In this document: positions 46,837 to 55,766 of the stretch, in pieces
Position numbering within the stretch: the stretch's first letter is position 1
Layout: each line of letters opens with the position of its first letter
Assembly (NCBI RefSeq): GCF_900101465.1
Contig: NZ_FMZM01000003.1
Span: forward strand, 372,001-436,000
DNA: 64,000 nucleotides
From: Nocardioides lianchengensis
GTDB lineage: Bacteria > Actinomycetota > Actinomycetes > Propionibacteriales > Nocardioidaceae
Reading direction: 5' to 3'
Program-made: the position numbers and the translations under genes
Notes under the pieces: model-generated
Seen by the model: the letters and a program-made list of their open reading frames with translations, nothing else
The model's database searches: none
Told to the model about the DNA's origin: nothing

Positions 46837-47972
46837 CCGAGCCACTCTCGCAGAGCACGGTGGACCCGCGGGTGGTTCAGCAGCCCGAAGTGGTCAGTGC
46901 GACCCAGGTGCAGCACCGTCGCCCCCGGGAAGAGGCCGGCGCCCCAGCGGTCCCGGCCGTACGCCGAGGGCACCCGCACCAGCAGGTCGCCCACCACGTG
47001 GCCGACCGGGTGCCGCGGCGACGCGGTCAGCGTCGCCGCCACCAGCCGGTACGACGCGTGCGGCAGCGGCGGGACGTCCTCGGCCAGGCCGGCCACCAGG
47101 TCGTGCACGCCGACCGAGCGCCAGTCCAGGATCCGGCCGAACGCCGCCGTCTCCGGCAGCCGGCCGAGCCCGCGCGAGCCGTGCCCGATCCCTTGCGCGA
47201 TCGGCGCGCCGAGGTGCGGGGTGCCGAGTGTGACCACGTCCGACACCAGCTCGGTCCAGGGGCGCTGCGAGAGACTCGGATCGGTCGCCACCGCGCCCGC
47301 CGCCCGCAGGATCAGCCCGCCCATCGAGTGGCCGACCAGCGCGATCCGGGTGACCTCCTCGGGCCACTGCGCCACGAGGTCCCGCAGGAGCGCGGCCAGC
47401 GCGACGCCGTTCTCGCGCAGCGGCAGTCCGGTGTTGGCGCGCAGGAAGACCGGTGTCCAGCCCTCGTCGGCCAGCATCTCGCCGTACGTCGTGCCGAGCT
47501 TCTCGCGCCCCCTGCGCCAGTAGGCCTCGGTCTCGCAGAGGCCGTGCAGGAAGACCACGACGCGCCCGGTGGCCGCGGGGAACGTCGCGGCCAGGGCGTC
47601 CCGCTCGAGCACGACGTCCCGTCCCTCGTGGCGCACCGCCATCTCGATCGCCAGGCGCGGTCTCTCGCGGACCAGCCGGTCGCCGATGAGCCCGTTGACC
47701 GCGGAGCTGACGAACCGGCCACGCGGCCCGTCCTCCAGCCCGGGCCCGAGGCCGGCGGCGGCCGCCTTGTCGAGCCCGCGCGACGCGACCCGGAGCCCGG
47801 CGCCGACGCCGGCGTACACCGCGGACGCCACGCCCTGGCCGGGGTGGCCGCCGAACCGGTCGGCCCAGGCGAGGTGGGTGTCACGCACGCTGCGCACCAC
47901 GAGCTCGTCGGCAGCCTCGGAGAGCAGGGACAGGGCGTCCAGGAGCCGCGGTCCGGTGCTGGCGGTGGTCAT
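46833..47972 (-). CDS. Alpha/beta hydrolase (lipase/esterase, PGAP1-like)
   Basis: A 379-residue hydrolase with oxyanion region VVFLHGLCETE (139-149), nucleophile elbow LVGHSMGGL with Ser216, TLGTPHLGAP, and a C-terminal HFGLLNHP for the catalytic His. This pattern is that of PGAP1-like lipases. A ~110-residue helical N-terminal region precedes the hydrolase fold. The start is placed at the ATG at 47970-47972; alternatives up to 40 codons upstream exist, and no good ribosome site picks between them. Divergent from the FHA-like gene. Confidence 0.8.
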   Translation of the reverse strand: MTTASTGPRLLDALSLLSEAADELVVRSVRDTHLAWADRFGGHPGQGVASAVYAGVGAGLRVASRGLDKAAAAGLGPGLEDGPRGRFVSSAVNGLIGDRLVRERPRLAIEMAVRHEGRDVVLERDALAATFPAATGRVVVFLHGLCETEAYWRRGREKLGTTYGEMLADEGWTPVFLRANTGLPLRENGVALAALLRDLVAQWPEEVTRIALVGHSMGGLILRAAGAVATDPSLSQRPWTELVSDVVTLGTPHLGAPIAQGIGHGSRGLGRLPETAAFGRILDWRSVGVHDLVAGLAEDVPPLPHASYRLVAATLTASPRHPVGHVVGDLLVRVPSAYGRDRWGAGLFPGATVLHLGRTDHFGLLNHPRVHRALREWLG

Positions 47973-48048
47973 CCATCGAGCATAGGAGTCGAGTGAACGC
48001 TTGTACACTGACATCTGGATGCCATGTGGCTGTGGTTGGATGCGCAGC

Positions 48049-48885
48049 ATGCTTCGAGTGACGCTGCGAGGCTCGGGCCTCCCCACCGTCACGCTCGGCT
48101 CGGGCGAGACCCTCCTCTTCGGACGATCTCCCCACGATGCCCTGCCCGAGGACGACTACGAGGACGCGCTGCGCACCACCGCCATCGCGCTCCCCCGCTG
48201 CGCGCCCCACGTCTCGCGGCTGCTCGGCGAGCTCGTGGTCGGCGACGAGATCGCCCGACTGCGCTGGCACGGCTCGGGCGAGACCCAGGTCTCCAGCCTC
48301 TTCGACGCCCCGGGCGGCGCCCGCCGCGTCACCCTCGCCGAGGGCATGTCGCTGCTGCTCGACGAGGGCGAGAACCAGCTGGTCGTGATGCGCGGGCGCC
48401 AGGTCGCCCCCACCCAGTACGACGACCTCTCCATCATCGTCGAGGTCACCCCGTCCGCCCCCGCCCCGGCCCCGCGCACGCCCCCGCGCGGGACCGACCT
48501 GGAGGAGGACCGCACGGTGCCCGCGCCGCACCTGCCTCGCCTCTCGCGCGAGTGGTACGTCGCCCTCGCGCTGTCCGAGCCCTGGCTCTCCGGGACCGAC
48601 GACTACCCGAGGCCGCCGTCCAACCGCGAGATCTACGAGCGGGTCCTGCACTGGCACGGCTACGCCTGGAACCTCGAGCGCGCCCAGCGGGTCGACGACG
48701 CGATCCGCTCCATCTCCTCGCTCGCGTTCGGCCCGAAGGACGACCCCTTCCGCGCGGGCAGCGGGCGGGCCCAGAACGTCCGCTTCGCGGTGGGCCGTCG
48801 TACGGCGGAGGTCCGACTGGTCACGGTGGACGACCTGGAGACCGTGGAGCGGGCCGCGTCCGCGAGGAACGTTCCGCCGTCCTGA
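48049..48885 (+). CDS. FHA-like protein at the head of the type VII locus
   Basis: A 278-residue cytoplasmic protein. Residues 1-95 look like an FHA domain (LRVTLRGSGLPTVTLGSGETLLFGRSP; PHVSRLLGELVV in place of the usual SRxHA/LxNxS loop). A Pro-rich linker follows, then a C-terminal helical segment (NREIYERVLHWHGYAWNLERAQRVDDAIRSI) resembling a winged helix. Such proteins could read phospho-threonine marks set by the kinase at the far end of the locus. The start codon may instead be the ATG at 48040. It is 79 bases from the WXG100 gene. Confidence 0.65.
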   Translation: MLRVTLRGSGLPTVTLGSGETLLFGRSPHDALPEDDYEDALRTTAIALPRCAPHVSRLLGELVVGDEIARLRWHGSGETQVSSLFDAPGGARRVTLAEGMSLLLDEGENQLVVMRGRQVAPTQYDDLSIIVEVTPSAPAPAPRTPPRGTDLEEDRTVPAPHLPRLSREWYVALALSEPWLSGTDDYPRPPSNREIYERVLHWHGYAWNLERAQRVDDAIRSISSLAFGPKDDPFRAGSGRAQNVRFAVGRRTAEVRLVTVDDLETVERAASARNVPPS

Positions 48886-48964
48886 CCCTGGCTCCGCCCG
48901 CACCGCCCGGCCTACGTTCGCGACCACGGACGTCCCGGTAGCCACAGCGCGAGGAGGAGCAACG

Positions 48965-49234
48965 ATGAGCAACAGCATGCAGGGCATGGACACCGACCAG
49001 GGCCGCGAGGTCGGGCAGAACATGGGGTCCCAGGCCGGGCAGGTCGCCGGCATGGTCTCCAGCATCAGCGCGATGATCCAGGGCCTGAAGTGGACCGGCT
49101 CCGACCGGGAGACCTTCGAGAGCGACTGGAGCGGCAGCTTCGCCCCCCAGGCGAACAACGCCTCGCAGACCCTCGAGGAGCAGGGCCGCACGTTGGTCTG
49201 GCACGCCGACCGGCAGGACGCCGCCAGCTCCTGA
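48965..49234 (+). CDS. WXG100-family protein (ESX/EsxA-type)
   Basis: An 89-residue helical-hairpin protein with Trp-Thr-Gly in GLKWTGSDRETFESDW in the turn (residues 42-46 region), the mark of type VII substrates. A GAGGAG site precedes the ATG. Small WXG100 proteins form dimers that dock on the EccC ATPase and are secreted. No YxxxD/E export tail is evident at the very C-terminus, so it may rely on a partner. A strong terminator follows 27 bases later. Confidence 0.85.
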   Translation: MSNSMQGMDTDQGREVGQNMGSQAGQVAGMVSSISAMIQGLKWTGSDRETFESDWSGSFAPQANNASQTLEEQGRTLVWHADRQDAASS

Positions 49235-49260
49235 CCCGCAGCTCCACGCAGGGCCCGCAC

Positions 49261-49293
49261 GAGGGGCCGTCGGACATCGTCCGGCGGCCCCTC
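49261..49293 (+). terminator. Strong hairpin terminator after the first WXG100 gene
   Basis: A 15-bp stem with a single G-T pair and 3-base loop (GAGGGGCCG...CGGCCCCTC outer arms). It would separate the FHA/WXG100 message from the effector gene downstream. Confidence 0.75.
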
Positions 49294-49297
49294 GTCA

Positions 49298-49348
49298 TGT
49301 GCGGAAACCGTTGTCCCGACACCCGAGGAGGACGGAACTTTCCGCACA
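49298..49348. promoter_or_regulatory. 10-bp inverted repeat before the effector gene
   Basis: TGTGCGGAAA (49298-49307) and its exact complement TTTCCGCACA (49339-49348) are 31 bases apart, about three helical turns, so a dimeric regulator could loop between them. A possible -10 TAGCGT is at 49381-49386 with a TCGACC -35 at 49357-49362. Confidence 0.5.
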
Positions 49349-49437
49349 CGCGGCTCTCGACCACGGGATACGTGGCTGCCTAGCGTCATCGCCATCGCCA
49401 CCGATCGGGAGGTGGCCCCAGACATGAGGAGGTGCCG

Positions 49438-51063
49438 ATGTCGTTCCTGGGAGCAGACACCGATGAACTCCGCGAGGCTGGCCAGAAGTGCCAGGAGGGC
49501 AAGGACGTCACCGACCAGGTGATCCAGTACCTCCGCGCACTGATCGCCATCCTCCGGGCCGCGTCGTTCTTCAGCGGCGGCGCCAGCGCTGCGTACGCCC
49601 AGTACCTGGAGACGGTGGTCGCGCCGTGGCTGGAGAAGATCTCCGCCGCGCTCGGCCTGTTCGCCCAGGTCCTCGGCGCCAACGCCGACGCGCAGGACCA
49701 GGCCAGCCAGGGCGAGAGCGTCGACTTCGGCGCGCTGCCGACGTACACCTCGCAGGTCGGCGGCGCGAGCAGCGCGGTCACCCCGTTCAGCGGCTCGCTG
49801 ATCGGTGACGCGATGGCCGGTGTGCAGATGGTCGAGGACATCGTCGACGTCATCAACGGCGAGTCGGGCGAGCAGGGCACCGGCAACGCCGACTCGGTGA
49901 CCAGCCCGGCCGCGGCGCCCTCCACGGTGGGCGCGACCGGCGGCATCGACGGCACCTCCGGGCGCGAGGTCAGCGAGATGACGCTGCCCCGCGAGACCTC
50001 GACCGGCGCCGGCAGCATCGACGGCGGCTCGGGCGGTGGCTCGGGCGGCGGGACCGGCGGCGGCTCGGCCGGCGGCGCCCTCGGCAGCGGATCCATCGAC
50101 GGGGCCGGCAGCGACGCCGGCACCACCACGGCCCACAGCAGCCCCTCCACCGCCGGCGACTTCGGCGGCACGGGCACCCCGGGCTCCGAGACCCTCGGCG
50201 CCGGCGGGCTGACCGGTGGCACCGGTGAGACCACGGCCGCGGGCGGCTCCGACGGCGGTCCGTCGTACGGCGCGGCCGCGGGCATCGCCGGTGGCGCCGC
50301 GGCCCTCGGGCTCGGCGGGGCGGCGCTGGCCAACCGCGGCAGCGGTGGCGGCGACCCGCGCATCGACCAGCTGGCCGGGCAGAACGCCCGCGGCAGCAAG
50401 GGCGAGGGCGTCCGTGAGCTGCAGGAGCGGCTGACCGGCGCGGGCTACGACACGAAGGGCGCCGACGGCACCTGGGGCCCCAACACCCAGGCTGCCTACG
50501 ACGCCTACCGGGCCGAGAACCCGCTCCAGATCACGCCGGGGCAGGGCTACAGCAGCCCGAGCGGCTACGACTACACCCAGATCACCGGCGTGCAGGGCAA
50601 CCCCAACGTCACCCCGGAGTTCCTGCGGGAGGTCGAGGGCGTGGCCCAGCGGGTCGGCGCCCAGCCCGAGCACCTGATGGCGGCGATGAGCTTCGAGACC
50701 GGGGGCAGCTTCGCGTCCGACGTGCAGAACCCCCGCAGCTCGGCCACCGGCCTGATCCAGTTCATGGACAGCACCGCCAAGGGCCTCGGCACCACCACGG
50801 GCCAGCTCGCGCAGATGAGCCCGACCGAGCAGCTGCAGTACGTCGAGAAGTACTTCGAGCCGTACCGCGGCCGGCTGAACGACCTGGAGTCGGTCTACAC
50901 GACGATCCTGGCCGGCAGCCCGCACGAGTCCGGCGACGTGCTGTTCAGCCAGGGCGAGAAGGCGTTCGGGCCGAACCGCGAGCTCGACGTCAACCACGAC
51001 GGCCGCATCACGGCCGCCGAGGCCACGGCCCACGTCCGCGACCGCATGGGCGCCGGGCGCTGA
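49438..51063 (+). CDS. Candidate type VII effector: WXG-like N-terminus, PG-binding domain, transglycosylase and EF-hand
   Basis: A 541-residue protein. Residues 1-90 are a helical segment resembling a long WXG100-like export domain. A Gly/Ser-rich linker (150-315) includes a hydrophobic stretch (278-298). Residues 320-360 (GEGVRELQERLTGAGYDTKGADGTWGP) are a peptidoglycan-binding type 1 domain, and 390-510 a lysozyme-like SLT domain with catalytic Glu420 (SFETGGSF) and ATGLIQFM. The C-terminal loop Asp517-Asn519-Asp521-Thr525-Glu528 is a canonical EF-hand/dockerin calcium site. There is no signal peptide. ATG at 49438 after GAGGAGG. It lies between two WXG100 genes. Confidence 0.8.
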   Translation: MSFLGADTDELREAGQKCQEGKDVTDQVIQYLRALIAILRAASFFSGGASAAYAQYLETVVAPWLEKISAALGLFAQVLGANADAQDQASQGESVDFGALPTYTSQVGGASSAVTPFSGSLIGDAMAGVQMVEDIVDVINGESGEQGTGNADSVTSPAAAPSTVGATGGIDGTSGREVSEMTLPRETSTGAGSIDGGSGGGSGGGTGGGSAGGALGSGSIDGAGSDAGTTTAHSSPSTAGDFGGTGTPGSETLGAGGLTGGTGETTAAGGSDGGPSYGAAAGIAGGAAALGLGGAALANRGSGGGDPRIDQLAGQNARGSKGEGVRELQERLTGAGYDTKGADGTWGPNTQAAYDAYRAENPLQITPGQGYSSPSGYDYTQITGVQGNPNVTPEFLREVEGVAQRVGAQPEHLMAAMSFETGGSFASDVQNPRSSATGLIQFMDSTAKGLGTTTGQLAQMSPTEQLQYVEKYFEPYRGRLNDLESVYTTILAGSPHESGDVLFSQGEKAFGPNRELDVNHDGRITAAEATAHVRDRMGAGR

Positions 51064-51130
51064 GCCACCCGCTGAGCCCCCTCAGCACCACCCACCGTTC
51101 ACCCACCCCACACCGCAACACCCCACCGCA
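51064..51130 (+). promoter_or_regulatory. C-rich, G-poor stretch between effector and second WXG100 gene
   Basis: Of 67 bases, 40 are C and only 8 are G, strongly skewed against the balanced GC of the neighbouring genes. Such unstructured C-rich RNA is the known property of Rho-binding (rut) sites, so this may set a Rho-dependent attenuation point after the effector. No promoter was recognised in it. Confidence 0.4.
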
Positions 51131-51155
51131 GTAACCGACGAAGGGAAGCAGAACC

Positions 51156-51419
51156 ATGGCCATGAAGGGTATGGACGTCGAGGCAGGTCGTCAGTCCGCG
51201 CAGCAGATCACGCAGGGCGCCTCCGAGCTCGAGCAGCTGACCGGTCGCCTCACGCAGGTGATCGAGGGCTTCGAGTGGATCGGCCCCGACGCCGAGCGCA
51301 CCCGGCAGTCCTGGCAGTCCGACTACCGCACGATGCTCGCCCAGGTGACCAACTCCCTCCAGGAGTTCTCGACCCTGATCAACAACCAGGCGCAGGAGCA
51401 GGAGCAGGTTTCCAACTGA
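51156..51419 (+). CDS. WXG100-family protein (ESX/EsxB-type), directly before the ATPase
   Basis: An 87-residue helix-turn-helix protein; Trp-Ile-Gly in EGFEWIGPDAERTRQSW at the turn. It has a long Gln/Glu-rich end (NNQAQEQEQVSN). Its position 51 bases before the EccC gene fits a substrate or co-effector of that ATPase. Probably pairs with the protein at 48965 or with the effector's N-terminal domain. Confidence 0.88.
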   Translation: MAMKGMDVEAGRQSAQQITQGASELEQLTGRLTQVIEGFEWIGPDAERTRQSWQSDYRTMLAQVTNSLQEFSTLINNQAQEQEQVSN

Positions 51420-51470
51420 TCCACCCCTGGTAAGACGCCTGCACGCCAGAACGACCGACGGAGGCCCGAC

Positions 51471-54400
51471 ATGCAGAGCTGGATCCTGTCCCTCAGGCCG
51501 GCTCCCGAGTCGGGCCTCCCGTCGGTCGACGTGCATGTCCAGGCCCGTCCGGGCGCGACGGTCGCCGACCTCGCCCGGGCCTTCGGCCGCCACGTGGCCC
51601 CCGACCAGGCGAGCCTGCACCTGGTCCCCCTCGACGGCGGCCACCCCTGGCCCGCCGACCGGCCGCTCGCCGAGTGCGGACTGCGCACCGGCGACCTGGT
51701 CGACGTCGTCAGCGCCCCGCCCTCGTGGCTCACCCGCGCCGGCAACGCCTCCCGGCCCCGGGCCGTCCTCCGCGTCACCGACGGCCCCGACCGCGGCCAG
51801 CGCCTGCACGTGCGCTCGTCCTCGCTGACCCTGGGCCGGGCGTCGACCTGCACGCTGACGCTCACCGACCCCCTGGTCTCCCAGCAGCACGCCCGGATCG
51901 TCCTCGGCACCCGCCCCACGGTGTACGACGAGGGCTCGGCCAACGGCACCACCGTCGCCGGCGAGGCGATCACCACCGCTCGCGAGATCGACTGGGGCAC
52001 GCCGATCCGGCTGGGCCGCAGCACCCTGGTCGTCGAGCCGGGCGAGGTCCCCGGCGACGACCCGGCCGTCTCGGTCTACCGGCCGCCCCGCTTCGGCGAG
52101 CCGCTGGTCACCGACGTGCTCGACTTCCCGTCGCCGCCGACGAAGAACCGGCCGTCGCCCCTCCCGTGGGCGATGCTGATGCTGCCGATGGTGATGGGCA
52201 TCGCGATCTTCATGCGCTCCCAGAGCGCCTACAGCGTGATCTACATGCTGGCCTGGCCGATCCTCGGCTTCGTCGGCTGGCGCCAGCAGAAGCGCCAGGC
52301 CGAGAAGCAGTTCCAGGAGGACCTCGCCGACTGGCGCACCGACGTCGACGAGATGCTCACCCTGCTCGACGCGCAGGCCGTCCGCCAGCGGCGTCAGTTC
52401 CACGACGACTACCCCGACCCCGAGACGGTCCGGGCCCGCGCGGCGTCCCGCGACAAGTACCTGTGGGCACGCGCCGAGGACCGCCAGGCCTTCCTGGCCA
52501 CCCGGCTCGGCATCGGCACCGTCCCGGCGATGCTCCGCGGCTCGATCAAGGACGGCGGCGACCGGACGGCCCGCCGCGGCGTGGCGGGCGAGCTCGCCGA
52601 GCGCGACGCCCTCCCCGACATGCCGGTGCTGGCCGAGATCGCCCAGCACACGGTCGTCGCCCTCACCGGCGACCCCGACCGGGTCGACGCGCTGGCCCGC
52701 TCCATGGTGCTGCGCCTCGCCTTCGACCACTCCCCCTCCGACCTCACCGTCGCCGGCTGCTTCGGCCGCGGCCGCAGCCACCACGAGGCCTGGCTGCGCT
52801 GGCTGCCGCACGCCACCACCCGGCTGGGCGGTCAGCCGCCGGTGGCCATCGGCGCGAAGGCCGCGACCGCCCTGCTCGACCACCTGGTCGCCGAGGACGC
52901 GGACCGCGGCCACACCCTCTGCATCGTCGACGAGGGCGCGGGCATCCCCCGCCGTACCCTCGAGTCGGCCGCGGCGGCCGCCGCCGCCCGCAACCTGCAC
53001 CTGGTCTGGCTGGGCTCGACGCCCGAGGAGGTCCCGGCCGCCACCGGCCTGCGGATCGACCTGGCCACCGGCGAGGTCGGGGTCCGCGACCGCGGCGGGA
53101 TCAGCGTCCTCGACGTGCCCGACGCCGTCACCCTCGACCACGCCTGGCGCAGCGCCCGCTCGATGACCGGGTACGTCGACGAGGCCGCCGTCCTGCCCGC
53201 CAGCACGGCGATCCCCTCGGTCGTCCGGCTGCCCGAGGTCAGCAGCGACTTCTCCGACCTCGACGACATCGTGGCCGTGCTGCGCCGCTGGTCGCAGTCG
53301 TCGGGACTGCGCGCCCAGATCGGCGCCGGCGTCGACGGCGTGGTCACCATCGACCTGCGCGAGGACGGCCCGCACGGCCTGGTCGCCGGCACCACCGGCT
53401 CCGGCAAGAGCGAGCTGCTGCAGTCGCTGATCTGCTCGCTGGCGCTCAACAACCCGCCGTCGCGGATCAACTTCCTGCTCGTCGACTACAAGGGCGGTGC
53501 GGCCTTCCGTGAGTGCGCCGACCTGCCGCACACCGTCGGCTACATCACCGACCTCACGCCCGCCCTGGTCTCGCGGGCTCTGACCTCGCTGGGCGCCGAG
53601 ATCACCGCCCGCGAGCACCTGCTCGGCGAGTACGGCGTCAAGGACCTGGTCCAGCTGGAGCGCGAGCACCCCGAGGCGGCCCCGCCGGCGCTGCTGATCT
53701 GCGTCGACGAGTTCGCGGCGCTGACCAGCGAGGTGCCCGACTTCGTCGACGGCATGGTCAACCTGGCCCAGCGCGGCCGCTCGCTCGGCATGCACGTCCT
53801 GCTGGCCACCCAGCGGCCGGCCGGCGTCGTGACCGGGCCGATCCGGGCCAACACCGACCTGCGGATCGCTCTGCGCGTCTCGTCGGTCGACGACTCGCGC
53901 GACGTCATCGACTCCCCCGAGGCGGCCCGGATCTCCCGTCGTACGCCGGGGCGCGCGTGGATCCGTCGTACCGGCCACGGCACCGCCGACCTGGTGCAGT
54001 CCGCGTGGACCGGCGCCCGGCAGGCCGTCGACGGGGCGGAGTCCCCGGTCCGGGTCCAGGCGTTCAGCGCCGCCGGTGCCCTCGACCACGGCCCGGGAGA
54101 GGACCTCCGCCTCGACCCGCGCACCGACCTCGAGCGCTGCGTCACCACCATCCGCACCGCCTTCGCCCGCACCGAGGCCGCCCCGCCGAAGCGTCCGTGG
54201 CTTCCGCCGCTGCCCGGCGAGCTGCTGCTCGAGCCGGACGCCGTGATGGCCGCCGCCGCCAGCCGCTCCACCGGGCGGGTCGTGCTGGGCCGGGTCGACG
54301 AGCCGGCCAGTCAGACCCAGCCGGAGCTGATGCTCGACTTCGCCTCCGTCGGCCACGTGCTCGTCTACGGCGCCTCCGGGTCCGGCAAGACCGAGCTGCT

Positions 54401-55766
54401 GCGCACGACGGTCCTCTCCGCCTCCCTCGGCGACGCGTACGGCGCCCAGGGCGTCGCGCCGTACGTCTACGGGCTCGACTTCGCGGGTGGCGGGCTCGCG
54501 GCCATCGCCGGGCTGCCGACGGTCGCGGCGATCGTCCCGGAGAGCCAGCAGGGTCGGGTGCTGCGCCTGCTGCGGCTGCTGCGTCGTACGGTCGCCGACC
54601 GCACGTCGGCCCTGGCCGCCCGAGGCTGCTCCGACCTCGACGACCTGGCCCGGATGGGCACCGTCCTGCCACGGGTCTATGTCGTCATCGACAACCTCCC
54701 GGCGCTGGTCGACAGCCTGGAGTCCTCGGGCGGCGTCGCCCGCGAGCACCTCGACCACGTCTCCAACGTGCTCCAGAACGGCCGTCGCGTCGGCATCCAC
54801 GTGGTCGCCACGGCGCCCGGCCGCACCGGTGTCCCGACCTCGATCGGCGCCACCTTCGGCCGCCGGATCATCCTGCGGATGACCACCACCGACGACTACC
54901 TGATGCTCGGTGCCCCGGCCAACGTGCTCGACGCCGACAGCCTGCCGGGAGCCGGCATGCTCAACCGCAGCAGCGTCCAGGTCGCCACGACCGGCGGCGC
55001 CGGCACTCCCGTCCAGGCCGAGCGGGTGCGCGCCATCAGCGACCTGCTCGCGCCCCGGGTGGCCGGCCGCGGCACCGCCGCCGTTCCCAACATGCCGGCG
55101 CGCCTCGACCAGGACCAGCTGCCCGCCCCCACCGGCAGCCGGGTCGCCCTCGCCGTCGACGCGGACGCCGTCGCCGTGGTCGAGGTCGACCTGCTCGGCG
55201 CCCCGGTGCTGGTGGCCGGCCGCTCCCGCTCGGGGCGTACGACGGCGCTGGCCGGTGTCGAGGCACTGGTCCGTCGGTCCGAGCGGCCCCCGCGGGTGAT
55301 CCGCGGCGACGACCTGGTCGCCGCCGCCCGGGAGGTCGAGGCCTGGTCGGCCCGCGACACCGAGGACCCGGCGACCGAGGACTGGGCCCTGCTGCTGATC
55401 GACGACGCGCACCTCTGGGACGCCCGCACCGACGAGGAGACCCGCGCCGCGCGCGAGGTCGTCGTACGGGCGATGGGCGACCGGGGACGTCGGCTCGGTG
55501 CCGTCGTCACCGCCGACGTCACGGTCGCCAAGCAGCGGGGCGGACCGGAGGGCATCGTCAGCGCCGCACGCGCCGGGCGACGGGGTTTCATCGTCGGACC
55601 CGAGTGGAACGATGGCGATGTCCTCGGCGTGACCGTGCCCAGCAAGACGACCGAGCCACTGACCGGCCCCGGCCGGGGTCTGTGGTGCGAATCGGGCTCG
55701 TCCTGGGTGGCGCAGCTGGTCACGTCGACGATCGAGGACACCACGCACGCTCGGGAGGCGTCATGA
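51471..55766 (+). CDS. eccC: Type VII secretion ATPase EccC/EssC with FHA domain
   Basis: A 1431-residue motor. Residues 1-85 are a ubiquitin/FHA-like cap; 100-190 an FHA domain with GRASTCTLTL and SQQHARI; two membrane helices follow (about 230-268); then three FtsK/SpoIIIE domains with Walker A motifs GTTGSGKS (640-647), GASGSGKT (967-974) and a degenerate GRSRSGRT near 1250 in which Arg replaces the Lys. The FHA domain makes it similar in layout to EssC/YukBA of Firmicutes; mycobacterial EccC lacks it. Its stop overlaps the next ATG (ATGA). Confidence 0.93.
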   Translation: MQSWILSLRPAPESGLPSVDVHVQARPGATVADLARAFGRHVAPDQASLHLVPLDGGHPWPADRPLAECGLRTGDLVDVVSAPPSWLTRAGNASRPRAVLRVTDGPDRGQRLHVRSSSLTLGRASTCTLTLTDPLVSQQHARIVLGTRPTVYDEGSANGTTVAGEAITTAREIDWGTPIRLGRSTLVVEPGEVPGDDPAVSVYRPPRFGEPLVTDVLDFPSPPTKNRPSPLPWAMLMLPMVMGIAIFMRSQSAYSVIYMLAWPILGFVGWRQQKRQAEKQFQEDLADWRTDVDEMLTLLDAQAVRQRRQFHDDYPDPETVRARAASRDKYLWARAEDRQAFLATRLGIGTVPAMLRGSIKDGGDRTARRGVAGELAERDALPDMPVLAEIAQHTVVALTGDPDRVDALARSMVLRLAFDHSPSDLTVAGCFGRGRSHHEAWLRWLPHATTRLGGQPPVAIGAKAATALLDHLVAEDADRGHTLCIVDEGAGIPRRTLESAAAAAAARNLHLVWLGSTPEEVPAATGLRIDLATGEVGVRDRGGISVLDVPDAVTLDHAWRSARSMTGYVDEAAVLPASTAIPSVVRLPEVSSDFSDLDDIVAVLRRWSQSSGLRAQIGAGVDGVVTIDLREDGPHGLVAGTTGSGKSELLQSLICSLALNNPPSRINFLLVDYKGGAAFRECADLPHTVGYITDLTPALVSRALTSLGAEITAREHLLGEYGVKDLVQLEREHPEAAPPALLICVDEFAALTSEVPDFVDGMVNLAQRGRSLGMHVLLATQRPAGVVTGPIRANTDLRIALRVSSVDDSRDVIDSPEAARISRRTPGRAWIRRTGHGTADLVQSAWTGARQAVDGAESPVRVQAFSAAGALDHGPGEDLRLDPRTDLERCVTTIRTAFARTEAAPPKRPWLPPLPGELLLEPDAVMAAAASRSTGRVVLGRVDEPASQTQPELMLDFASVGHVLVYGASGSGKTELLRTTVLSASLGDAYGAQGVAPYVYGLDFAGGGLAAIAGLPTVAAIVPESQQGRVLRLLRLLRRTVADRTSALAARGCSDLDDLARMGTVLPRVYVVIDNLPALVDSLESSGGVAREHLDHVSNVLQNGRRVGIHVVATAPGRTGVPTSIGATFGRRIILRMTTTDDYLMLGAPANVLDADSLPGAGMLNRSSVQVATTGGAGTPVQAERVRAISDLLAPRVAGRGTAAVPNMPARLDQDQLPAPTGSRVALAVDADAVAVVEVDLLGAPVLVAGRSRSGRTTALAGVEALVRRSERPPRVIRGDDLVAAAREVEAWSARDTEDPATEDWALLLIDDAHLWDARTDEETRAAREVVVRAMGDRGRRLGAVVTADVTVAKQRGGPEGIVSAARAGRRGFIVGPEWNDGDVLGVTVPSKTTEPLTGPGRGLWCESGSSWVAQLVTSTIEDTTHAREAS

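Noticed and set aside
47881..51033. A 1050-codon minus-strand frame opposite the first type VII genes
   Set aside because: Covers WXG100 and effector genes with clear motifs and ribosome sites on the plus strand; no domain in the antisense product.
48965..51419. Treating the two WXG100 proteins as a standard adjacent EsxA/EsxB pair
   Set aside because: They are 1.9 kb apart, split by a terminator and by the effector gene, so heterodimer formation cannot be assumed.
51099..55748. A 1549-codon minus-strand frame opposite eccC
   Set aside because: It has a composition of Gly/Arg/Asp/Val without domains, and mirrors the codon bias of the true gene.
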